Shown: positions 6,740-14,624 of the stretch, one piece after another
How the letters are laid out: every line of letters begins with the position of its first letter
How positions within the stretch are numbered: position 1 is the first letter of the stretch
DNA from: Treponema sp.
GTDB lineage: Bacteria > Spirochaetota > Spirochaetia > Treponematales > Breznakiellaceae
NCBI GenBank assembly: GCA_031257105.1
Contig: JAIRPG010000007.1
Location: forward strand, 1 to 56,574
Length of the DNA: 56,574 nucleotides
Reading direction: 5' to 3'
Made by a program: the position numbers and the translations under genes
The notes under the pieces: model-generated
Told to the model about the DNA's origin: nothing
Database searches by the model: none
What the model saw: the letters and a program-made list of their open reading frames with translations, nothing else

Positions 6740-9091
6740 ATGAAACTGTGGTATAAACAAGAAGCGGAGAAGTGGACCGAGGCCCTGCCTGTGGGTAACG
6801 GGCGGCTGGGAGCCATGGTCTTCGGGAAGACCGGGGAGGAACTCATCCCCATCAACGAGGATACCCTCTGGTCGGGCTACCCCCGCTACCGGGGGGCCCG
6901 GAACAAGGCCGGCGCCTGGGCCGCCATGCGGGATCTGGCCCGGGAAGGGAAGTTCGAGGAGGCCCAGCAGGTTTTTATCGAGGAACATTCCTCCCCCTGG
7001 ACCCAGTCCTACCTGCCCCTGGGGGATCTGCTCTTGGCGCTGAACCACGGGGGGGCCTCCGGTTTCAGGCGGGAACTGGACTTGGATACGGCAACGGCGT
7101 CGGTGTCCTACGAACAGGGGGGCGTGAAGTACCGCCGGGAGATCTTCGCCGCCGCCCCGGACGACTGCCTGGCGATCCGGCTCTCCGCAGACCAGCGGGG
7201 GAAGATCGGCTTTACCCTGCGGATCCAAAGCCAGCTCCGTTCCGAGGTGAGCGTCCGGGAGCCTTTCCTGGCCCTGGACGGCATCGCCCCTTCCAACGCC
7301 ATGCCCAGCTATGTGCATAACCACCCCAATCCCATCACCTATTCGGACAGGGACGAGGAAAAGGGGATGCGCTTCACCATGCTGGTTCTGCCGGTTATCG
7401 AGGGGGGGCGGCTGGAATACGGGAAGGACAGCCTCAGCGTCTCCGGGGCGGACAGCGCCCTGCTCCTGGTGAACGCCCGGACCAGTTTCGCCGGTTGGGA
7501 CGTCCAGCCCTTCGTCAAGGGCCGGGATGAAAAGGCCCTCTGCCGGGCCGGGCTGGAAAAGGCCGCGAAAAAATCATACACCGGGCTTTTGAAGGCCCAC
7601 ACCGAGGACTTCCAGCGCTACTACCGGCGGGTGGAACTCGATCTGGGGGACAATGAAAACGCGGCCCTGCCCACGGATGAGCGGCTGCGGAAATTCTACG
7701 CCGAAAAAAACGACCCCGCCCTCTACGCCCTGCTCTTCCAGTACGGGCGCTACCTCCTTATCTCCAGCTCCCGGCCCGGGACGGTTGCGGCGAATTTACA
7801 GGGGATCTGGAACAGCGAACTGCAGCCGCCCTGGAGCTCCAACTTTACCTCCAACATCAACGTCCAGATGAACTACTGGCCGGCCCTGCCCTGCGCCCTG
7901 GAGGAGACGCAGCTTCCCCTGGTGGACCTCGTCAAGGCCCTGTCCGCGGCGGGGAAGGAAACGGCGAAGGAGCTCTACGGCGCGCCGGGTTTCGCCGTCC
8001 ACCACAACGTGGACATCTGGGCGGCAAGCTGGCCTGTGGGGGATCACGGCGGGGTGGGCTACGCGGCCTGGCCCCTGGGCGGGGGCTGGCTCTGCGAGCA
8101 TCTTTTTGAGCGCTACGAGTACACCCTGGACAAGACTTTCCTTGAGGAGACCGCCTATCCCGTTATGCAAGAGGCGGCCCGGTTCCTCATCGCCCTGCTT
8201 TCCGATGACGGCGCGGGGCGTCTCTGGGTCTGTCCCTCCACGTCGCCTGAAAACGCCTTTGTACACGAGGGGAAACGGCTCAACATGGCCCGGACTACCA
8301 CCATGACCATGGCGATTGTCCGGGAACTGCTTTCCAACTGCGTCAAAGCCGCCGGAATTCTGGGGAAGGACGCGGACTTTGCGGCGGAGCTGGAAACGAT
8401 CATCCCGAAACTCTACCCCTTCAAGGTTGGATCCAAGGGCCAGCTTTTGGAGTGGGATGAGGAGTACGAGGAGGTCGAGCCCCACCACCGCCATACGTCC
8501 CACCTCTACGGCCTGCACCCCGGCTGCCTCATAAGCCCCGATACCACGCCGGAACTGGCCGCCGCCTGCCGCCGCAGCCTGGAACTGCGGGGGGATGACG
8601 GCACGGGCTGGAGCCTGGCCTGGAAGGTGAACTTCTGGGCCCGGCTCCACGACGGGGATCACGCTCTGACGATATTGAACAACCAGCTCCGGCTGGTGGA
8701 GGACGGCGGGGCCCATTTTTCCGGCGGCGGAACCTACGCCAATATGTTCGACGCCCACCCGCCCTTCCAGATTGACGGCAACTTCGGGGTTACCGCAGGC
8801 ATCGCCGAGATGCTGCTGCAAAACACGGCGGATGGCGTCCACGTCCTCCCCGCCCTGCCTTCGTCCTGGAAGAAGGGCTCTTGCAAGGGGCTGCGGGCCA
8901 AGCGGCGGCTTACGGTTGACCTTTCCTGGGACGGGGACAAGGTTCAGGCGGCGATCAGCTCGGCCATCGATCAGACCGTCGGCTTCAAGTGCCGGGGCGG
9001 GCCGGAACGGCGGCTGGAACTGAAAGCCGGGAAGGTCCAAACGGTGGAGTGGGATGTCTCTCAACTGGAAAGAAATCGATCTCATTCTTGA
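6740..9091 (+). CDS. GH95-family alpha-L-fucosidase/galactosidase
   Basis: Glycoside hydrolase of 783 residues without a signal peptide, so it should act on imported oligosaccharides. The N-terminal beta-sandwich is typical of GH95: LWYKQEAEKWTEALPVGNGRLGAMVFG, then NEDTLWSG. The (alpha/alpha)6 core contains NLQGIWNSELQPPWSSNFT and NVQMNYWPA with the catalytic Asn/Asp region, and EPHHRHTSHLYGLHPG and IDGNFGVTAGIAEMLLQ further on. Family members remove terminal alpha-1,2-L-fucose or L-galactose, for example from xyloglucan. AAGGAG lies eight bases before ATG. The 3' end overlaps rqcH by 38 bases, which suggests a shared transcript although the functions are unrelated. Confidence 0.92.
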   Translation: MKLWYKQEAEKWTEALPVGNGRLGAMVFGKTGEELIPINEDTLWSGYPRYRGARNKAGAWAAMRDLAREGKFEEAQQVFIEEHSSPWTQSYLPLGDLLLALNHGGASGFRRELDLDTATASVSYEQGGVKYRREIFAAAPDDCLAIRLSADQRGKIGFTLRIQSQLRSEVSVREPFLALDGIAPSNAMPSYVHNHPNPITYSDRDEEKGMRFTMLVLPVIEGGRLEYGKDSLSVSGADSALLLVNARTSFAGWDVQPFVKGRDEKALCRAGLEKAAKKSYTGLLKAHTEDFQRYYRRVELDLGDNENAALPTDERLRKFYAEKNDPALYALLFQYGRYLLISSSRPGTVAANLQGIWNSELQPPWSSNFTSNINVQMNYWPALPCALEETQLPLVDLVKALSAAGKETAKELYGAPGFAVHHNVDIWAASWPVGDHGGVGYAAWPLGGGWLCEHLFERYEYTLDKTFLEETAYPVMQEAARFLIALLSDDGAGRLWVCPSTSPENAFVHEGKRLNMARTTTMTMAIVRELLSNCVKAAGILGKDADFAAELETIIPKLYPFKVGSKGQLLEWDEEYEEVEPHHRHTSHLYGLHPGCLISPDTTPELAAACRRSLELRGDDGTGWSLAWKVNFWARLHDGDHALTILNNQLRLVEDGGAHFSGGGTYANMFDAHPPFQIDGNFGVTAGIAEMLLQNTADGVHVLPALPSSWKKGSCKGLRAKRRLTVDLSWDGDKVQAAISSAIDQTVGFKCRGGPERRLELKAGKVQTVEWDVSQLERNRSHS

Positions 9092-10484
9092 AGAACTGAA
9101 CCTGCCGGGTTTGTGGATCCAAAAGGTATACCAGAGCGCCTACGACGTCCTCTGTCTCCAACTCTACGGCAGAGGAAAGAGCCTTATGCTGCTCGCCGCG
9201 CTCAGTCCCGGCGCGTGCCGGCTGCATGAAACCGCGGGAGGTGCGGTAAAGAGCGAGCGGCCCCTGCGTTTTGCCGAATTTTGTAAGGCCCATTTGGTGA
9301 ACGGGCGGATCGAAGAAGCGGCGCAGCTTGGGGATAACCGTATTGTCCGGCTGGTAATCCGGCGCGGCGGCGCTGTCGGCGGTCTGTGTTACCGGTGCTA
9401 TATCCGGCTTTGGTCTAACGCCGCCAACATTATCGTCACCGACGAGCGGGGAACCATACTGGACGCCATGCGCCGCAGCCCCAAACGGGGGGAGGTTACC
9501 GGCGGGCGGTATGCGCCGGAGGACGCCCTTGCCGCAAGCGGGGAACGGCGGGAATTCCACGTCCGCGAATTAAGCGGGCCCGGTACGTTCAACGAGAAGA
9601 TCGATGCGTGGTATGCCGAGCATGGGGGGGCATTATCCCTGGAAGCGCTGCGGGAACAAGCCCGTAAGACCTTTGACTCAGGCAGCCGCCGTCTGGAAGC
9701 GTCTCTGGAGCGACTGCGGGCGAAAGAAGCGGACTACGCCTCGGCGGATTCACTCAGAGAATACGGAGACATCATCATGGCCAACCTGGGGGCGGTGAAA
9801 TTAGGCGATCCCTGGCTGGAAGCGGAAAATTTCTACCGGGGCGGTACGGCGCGGATCAAACTGGATCCCCGCATGAGCCCCGCAGCCTCGGCGGAGCGGT
9901 ACTACGATCAGTACCGAAAGGCGAAGAACGGTCTGGCTGAAGTTCAAAGGGAGATCGCCGCGGGGGAACAGGAGCTCCGAAAGCTGAAACAAACCCTGGA
10001 ACGGCTCCTCGGAGAGACCAATCCCCTCATCCTCCACAAGCTCCTCAAAAACAAGGGACAGAAGCCCGCCGCCCCGTCCGACCGAAAACGGCCCGGCCTT
10101 TCTTTCCGCCGCAAGGACTGGCTCCTTATCGTGGGCCGAGACGCCGGAGAAAACGATGAACTCCTCCGGCGGCATGTCAAGGGAAACGATCTCTGGCTCC
10201 ACGCCCGGGACTACGCCGGTTCTTACGTGTTTATCAAACAACGCCCCGGAAAGTCCGTGCCCCTGGATATTCTTCTGGATGGGGGAAATCTGGCTCTTTT
10301 TTACTCCAAGGGGAGGGGCAACGGCGAAGGGAATCTGTTTTACACCCCGGTTAAGTACCTTCGCCGGGCAAAAGGAGGCCCTCCGGGGCTGGTGCTCCCG
10401 ACGCACGAAAAGAACCTGCGCGTCAGGCTCGATCCTGCCCGGCTTCGGGAACTGGAAAGCTGCCGTATTGAAAAAGAAAAATAA
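9054..10484 (+). CDS. rqcH: NFACT-family RqcH (Rqc2/NEMF homologue), ribosome quality control
   Basis: Protein of 476 residues that in other bacteria binds stalled 50S-peptidyl-tRNA complexes and directs C-terminal alanine tailing. NFACT-N covers about residues 1-170, a coiled-coil/helical middle about 200-340 (ERYYDQYRKAKNG, then a heptad-like run), and the NFACT-R domain about 360-460 with DLWLHARDYAGSYVFI and a YTPVKYLRRAKGGPPGLV tail. In Bacillus the adjacent Asp97-Arg98 in GLDR are needed for tailing. Here the aligned stretch is GDNRIV, so the Asp is Asn95 with Arg96 kept. The gene is somewhat shorter than Bacillus RqcH. The start is inside the GH95 3' end, consistent with translational coupling. 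Confidence 0.87.
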   Translation: MSLNWKEIDLILEELNLPGLWIQKVYQSAYDVLCLQLYGRGKSLMLLAALSPGACRLHETAGGAVKSERPLRFAEFCKAHLVNGRIEEAAQLGDNRIVRLVIRRGGAVGGLCYRCYIRLWSNAANIIVTDERGTILDAMRRSPKRGEVTGGRYAPEDALAASGERREFHVRELSGPGTFNEKIDAWYAEHGGALSLEALREQARKTFDSGSRRLEASLERLRAKEADYASADSLREYGDIIMANLGAVKLGDPWLEAENFYRGGTARIKLDPRMSPAASAERYYDQYRKAKNGLAEVQREIAAGEQELRKLKQTLERLLGETNPLILHKLLKNKGQKPAAPSDRKRPGLSFRRKDWLLIVGRDAGENDELLRRHVKGNDLWLHARDYAGSYVFIKQRPGKSVPLDILLDGGNLALFYSKGRGNGEGNLFYTPVKYLRRAKGGPPGLVLPTHEKNLRVRLDPARLRELESCRIEKEK

Positions 10485-10528
10485 AACTCACTTGCGGCGC
10501 GCCTGAGAGAAACGTAGACTTATATCGT

Positions 10529-11371
10529 ATGATAAAAACAGCGGCTCTTATTGGCGAAAAAAGCCGGGCTCCTATGGTGTCCGGGTTGTTTTATCCTGAT
10601 GATCCCGTCGAAGCGCGGGAACGCCTCGATTCTTTCGGCTTAAAGCAAGGTTCGGGCGGTACGGCGCGGGCTATTATCGCGCCTCACGGGGCTTGGGACA
10701 TTTCCGGCGCAGTCGCCGGGGCGGCCTTTTCTTCCGCCGCGGGCCTGGCCCCGTGCCGGGTAGTGATCCTCTGTACCCTCCATAAGCTCCCTGATGAGGG
10801 GGTTTTCCTCTCGGATTCCATACATTTTGAAACGCCCCTGGGGAATCTGCCGGTAGACGCCGGGACGATCTATGAACTGGCCTCACGGAACGCTTCCCTT
10901 CGTGTCAACGACATTCCCCACCTTCAGGAACATGGGATAGAGGTACTGCTCCCCTTCATAAAATACTGCTTCCCCGGCGCGTCTATTGTGCCGGTTCTTA
11001 TGGGCGGTTCCCGGCCTCCGATGATTGCCGCCCTCGCGCGGGCCATGAGCGCCGTCCTTGAACCGCTCATGGAGTCCAGCCTGGTGGTCGTTTCCTCTAA
11101 TCTCGCAATAAACGCCGATGCGAAACGCGGCTTAACCCAGGCGGAAACCTGCGTTGAAGCGCTGGAACGCGGCGGCGAATTGTTTTGCGACGGCGTCCAG
11201 CAAGGCTCCATAACCGCCTGCGGCGGCCCCGCCATCGCGGCGCTGCTGCAAAGCGGCCTCCTCCGGGGGAAGCGCGGCGGCCTCATACCGGACACTTTCA
11301 CCAGCGCGGTAGATGATGAAAAAGACACCGTCTACTATGGCGGGATCGCTTTCAGAAATGATGTTGCTTGA
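10529..11371 (+). CDS. MEMO1-family protein (AmmeMemoRadiSam protein B-like)
   Basis: Cytosolic protein of 280 residues of the MEMO family, which has a dioxygenase-like fold and no firmly known bacterial activity. Family marks are MVSGLFYPDDP at the N-terminus, APHGAWDISG (normally PHAGYxYSG), LQEHGIEVLLPFIKYCFP with the conserved EH pair, and the ACGGPAIAALL stretch holding the conserved Cys. The usual partners (AMMECR1 domain and radical SAM protein) are not in the window, so this copy stands apart from the full module. No strong ribosome site is visible before ATG 10529, but the N-terminus fits the family. It converges with the GH30 gene, with ten bases between them. Confidence 0.82.
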   Translation: MIKTAALIGEKSRAPMVSGLFYPDDPVEARERLDSFGLKQGSGGTARAIIAPHGAWDISGAVAGAAFSSAAGLAPCRVVILCTLHKLPDEGVFLSDSIHFETPLGNLPVDAGTIYELASRNASLRVNDIPHLQEHGIEVLLPFIKYCFPGASIVPVLMGGSRPPMIAALARAMSAVLEPLMESSLVVVSSNLAINADAKRGLTQAETCVEALERGGELFCDGVQQGSITACGGPAIAALLQSGLLRGKRGGLIPDTFTSAVDDEKDTVYYGGIAFRNDVA

Positions 11372-11381
11372 GATGGTATGT

Positions 11382-12845
11382 TTAAGGCCCGGCTTGAGGG
11401 GGTACTACCCAGGTTCCCGCGGATTTACCGGGAAGCTCCACATTGAAACGCTGCCCGTACACGGTAAAGCGCACCGGCTTCGAGCCCCGGTCATCATTGG
11501 CCGCGACAATGACCAGCGTTCCGTCACGGTTGAGGCAGGCTGCGGCGTGTACCGCGCCCTTATTTTCGGCAAAAACGCGGCGCGCGCCGGGACGGATAAA
11601 CCGGGAAAAATGGGCCAATGCGTAATAATCCAAATTATAGGTCAATTCTCCGGTCGCTTGGTTGACGGTGACCAGGCCGCGGCAGGTACTGCGCCCGAAA
11701 CCCGGCACGACCGGCCCGTTGGTTTCGTCAAGCGCCATGTTCCACAGCACAAATGAACGCCCGTAATGGTTGATAACCTTGATGCCCTGTACCATGATGG
11801 TCATAAAAGCGTCGGTAACGGGAGGGATCCACTCGCCCCCGGAACCTTCGGTAAAGTAGACCTCGCTATTGGGGAATTTTTCCCGCACGGCGCTTTGAGC
11901 GGAAGCGTCGCCGCCGTACCAATGCCAGGCCGTCCCCGCCGTATATTCCGCCGCGCCGGATCCCAGCACCGTTTCCGCGTAATCGGCGTTATCCCAGTTA
12001 TGATCGTAGCAGAGTATCTTGGCGGTAATTCCATTGCGGCGGAACGCGGGACCTAAGCTTTGCTCGATAAAGGCGGCCTGGGAAACCGCGTCCATGCCCG
12101 ATCCCGGATAGTGGCCGGGTATGTACAGCGGTTCGTTCTGGGGAGTTACCGCGTAAACGGCAAGCCCTTCCGCTTCGTACGCCTTGATATACTTCACAAA
12201 ATACTCGGCGTAAGCGTTATAACATTCCCGCCGCAGGGAGCCGCCTATCATGCTCCCTGATGTTTTCATCCACCCCGGAGGGCTCCAGGGAGAGGCCATA
12301 ATGAAAAGCTCCGGGTTGAGTTCCCGGGCTTTTTTGAGCAGCGGGATAATATCTTTCGTATCATGCTCGATGGAAAAACGCGCCAGATCAAAATCTTCCG
12401 CTCCGGCGGGCATATCGTCAAAGCTGTAGATCGTCCGGGCAAAGTCCGAGGAACCCATGGGCTGACGGGTAAAAGAAAGCCCTATGCCCTTTTCGGGGTG
12501 AAAGAGTTTTTCGAGCAGCGCTTCTTTGGTTTTAGCGTCGAGCTTTTGATTGATAAGGTACGCCGAGGAATCGGTAAATGACGCGCCGAACCCGTCGATT
12601 TCCTGAAACCGCGTATCCGCGTCAACGGCTATATCAACAAAGATGCCGCTCTGTTTTTCGCCGGGAGTAAGATCCTCCTGCCGCTTAAAGAACGCGCCGG
12701 CGGCATTGCCGCTACAAACGCTCAGATACCATTCCACATTTTTCATTCCTGCCGTCTCCTTTTCTGATCCGGCGCGGGAACATGATACCCATGCCGCGCC
12801 GAGTATTATACCTATCGCCATCACGATTAACGCAACAGATTTCAT
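11382..12845 (-). CDS. GH30-family glycosidase, probable lipoprotein
   Basis: Exported glycoside hydrolase of about 487 residues in the glucosylceramidase-like GH30 family (beta-glucosidase, beta-1,6-glucanase or xylanase activities). The substrate-loop signature GFGASFTDSSAYLI is near the mature N-terminus, the acid/base Glu is in VTPQNEPLYIPGHYP, and the nucleophile Glu is in VYFTEGSGGEW. The N-terminus has a hydrophobic segment ending in AAWVSC, a relaxed spirochaetal lipobox. The track ORF starts at 13112, deep inside the permease gene, and is rejected: ATG 12845 has GGAG upstream and begins four bases after the permease stop. It is the last gene of the large uptake operon, so it probably feeds or trims the transported glycan at the cell surface. 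Confidence 0.9.
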   Translation of the reverse strand: MKSVALIVMAIGIILGAAWVSCSRAGSEKETAGMKNVEWYLSVCSGNAAGAFFKRQEDLTPGEKQSGIFVDIAVDADTRFQEIDGFGASFTDSSAYLINQKLDAKTKEALLEKLFHPEKGIGLSFTRQPMGSSDFARTIYSFDDMPAGAEDFDLARFSIEHDTKDIIPLLKKARELNPELFIMASPWSPPGWMKTSGSMIGGSLRRECYNAYAEYFVKYIKAYEAEGLAVYAVTPQNEPLYIPGHYPGSGMDAVSQAAFIEQSLGPAFRRNGITAKILCYDHNWDNADYAETVLGSGAAEYTAGTAWHWYGGDASAQSAVREKFPNSEVYFTEGSGGEWIPPVTDAFMTIMVQGIKVINHYGRSFVLWNMALDETNGPVVPGFGRSTCRGLVTVNQATGELTYNLDYYALAHFSRFIRPGARRVFAENKGAVHAAACLNRDGTLVIVAANDDRGSKPVRFTVYGQRFNVELPGKSAGTWVVPPQAGP

Positions 12846-12849
12846 TATG

Positions 12850-13761
12850 TTATTCTCCGGTAATGCCGGCGCTTTCAATCCCCTTGATAAACTGCCGCTG
12901 TACCAGGAGGTAAATAAGAAAGAGCGGCAGTATCGAAAGAAATGTCGCGGACATCTTATATGCCTCGTTAAGCCGCGATTGGGTGGAACCTCTGGCCTGG
13001 CCGCCGTAAGAGGCGAAGATGCTGTCAAACATATTGAGCCGGGACGGCAGCAGCGGTATCTTGTCGCGCAGAAAAGCTCCGGTAACAAACGTTTCGTTCC
13101 AGTTCCACACAAACGAAAATAAAAACACGATTAAAATCGTGGTAAGGCTCATCTTCAAAATGATATGGTAGAAAATCTGCCTCGCGCTCGCGCCGTCAAT
13201 GGTAGCGGCTTCGTCAAGCGCGCGGGGAATCATGCGGATAAAATTATAGAAGATGAGGATAAGCACCGCCGAATACACGCCCTGGCCGAGGAGCGCCATG
13301 GATACCTGGGGGATGGGAGTTCCGATCATGCTCACGCCCGTTGATTCCTGAATACTCACAAAGAGCATAGTCCGGGAAATAAGCATCACCGGCGCGGGAA
13401 GAATAAAAGACACAATCACCATCACAAACCAAAATCGTTTAAACTTAAATTCGTAACGGGCAAAGGCGAACCCCGTCATGGCGGAAACAAGGGTCTGAGC
13501 GGCGGCAAGAAGCCCCGAATACCAGAGGGAATTGAACAAGGTCTTTTTCAAGTCCAGCACCGCCGCGGCAACACGGATATTTCCGAATGTCCAGGATCGG
13601 GGAATCCAGTTTACCGCGGGGTTAATAATATCCTCAGGCGCCATGAGGGCGGTCGTAAGCATCCGCAGCGCGGGGTAAAGAAACTGATAACTCATCAGGA
13701 CGAGCGTTGCGTATACGGCGGCGTCCACCCAGAACTTGATTTTTATTTTCCTTGTTTTCAT
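12850..13761 (-). CDS. carbohydrate ABC transporter permease, MalG type (second pair)
   Basis: Inner-membrane permease of 303 residues with six predicted membrane helices. The binding-protein-dependent EAA loop is EAATIDGASARQIFYHIILKMS, which docks the ATPase. The N-terminal part MKTRKIKIKF then VDAAVYATLVLMSYQFLYP fits MalG-like CUT1 permeases. The track start (13944) lies inside the neighbouring gene; ATG 13761 overlaps the upstream stop by four bases (ATGA) and is preferred. It forms the second permease pair of the operon with the gene just upstream. No ATP-binding subunit is encoded nearby, so a shared MsmK-like ATPase is assumed. Confidence 0.9.
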   Translation of the reverse strand: MKTRKIKIKFWVDAAVYATLVLMSYQFLYPALRMLTTALMAPEDIINPAVNWIPRSWTFGNIRVAAAVLDLKKTLFNSLWYSGLLAAAQTLVSAMTGFAFARYEFKFKRFWFVMVIVSFILPAPVMLISRTMLFVSIQESTGVSMIGTPIPQVSMALLGQGVYSAVLILIFYNFIRMIPRALDEAATIDGASARQIFYHIILKMSLTTILIVFLFSFVWNWNETFVTGAFLRDKIPLLPSRLNMFDSIFASYGGQARGSTQSRLNEAYKMSATFLSILPLFLIYLLVQRQFIKGIESAGITGE

Positions 13762-14624
13762 GGTTTTTCCTTCAACAAAAAGAACGCGAGGGCGATCATC
13801 CCCAGCGCAAAGACCGCATAGACCCAGGCCATCGCGGATGCCAGGCCCAAGCCGCTTACGGTGTTGTATATCGCGTTCTGGATCAGGGGCAATACCGGAT
13901 TCAGCGAATAGACCCCAAGCTGCACGATGGTAAGGATAGAGCACACCAAGAAAAGAGAACGCAGCGCGGGCAGCGTGATCTTCCAGAGGATCTGCCAGGG
14001 AGTAGCCCCGTCTATCCGCGCCGCTTCGATCACGTGAACGCTGATTTTTTGGAGCCCCCCGATGAACAGCACCACCGGTATTCCGGTAAACCAGAGCGTC
14101 ATCGAATAGTTTTCAAACAGGAAAGAGAGCACCCGCGCCGCAGGCATAGAAAACTGGGCTATCATATTATAGAGGATCATATCCTGGATGGCGTTACCGG
14201 CGTTCTTTGTTCCCCCCGCATCCATAAGCTGATACATCACCGGGCCGGACATAACGATCACCGGCAGGAAGAAGAGCGAGCGGAACCCCGCGCGAAAGGC
14301 GATTTCCCGGTTAAGGAGCAGGGCGAGGATAAAGGATATTATCACTATCACCGGCGCGTAGGCAAACTCCATGCCGGCAAACGAGATAAGCGCGGGTACA
14401 TAGTCGGTGTTCCGAAAAAAAACCACGTTGTAATTGTTGATCCCGGTAAACGTTGTCTTCCAGCCTTCTACCGTGAGCGCTACATCATGGAAGCTCAAAA
14501 AGATGGTATAGAGAAAAGGAACCGCCGTAAACGCCAGAAATCCCACAATCCAAGGCAGCATAAACACGTATCCTAAAAGATTCCCGCCCGTCCGTTTCCG
14601 CCGCGCTTTTACCGGTGTCTTCAT
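13758..14624 (-). CDS. carbohydrate ABC transporter permease, MalF/UgpA type (second pair)
   Basis: Inner-membrane permease of 288 residues with about six helices: positively charged N-terminus MKTPVKARRKRTGG, then LGYVFMLPWIVGFLAF, the typical CUT1 start. The EAA loop is EAARIDGATPWQILWKITLPAL at about residues 195-215. It overlaps both neighbours by four bases (ATGA at each side), so it is part of one polycistronic message. It pairs with the MalG-type gene downstream. Substrate unknown; the operon context suggests an oligosaccharide. Confidence 0.9.
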   Translation of the reverse strand: MKTPVKARRKRTGGNLLGYVFMLPWIVGFLAFTAVPFLYTIFLSFHDVALTVEGWKTTFTGINNYNVVFFRNTDYVPALISFAGMEFAYAPVIVIISFILALLLNREIAFRAGFRSLFFLPVIVMSGPVMYQLMDAGGTKNAGNAIQDMILYNMIAQFSMPAARVLSFLFENYSMTLWFTGIPVVLFIGGLQKISVHVIEAARIDGATPWQILWKITLPALRSLFLVCSILTIVQLGVYSLNPVLPLIQNAIYNTVSGLGLASAMAWVYAVFALGMIALAFFLLKEKP

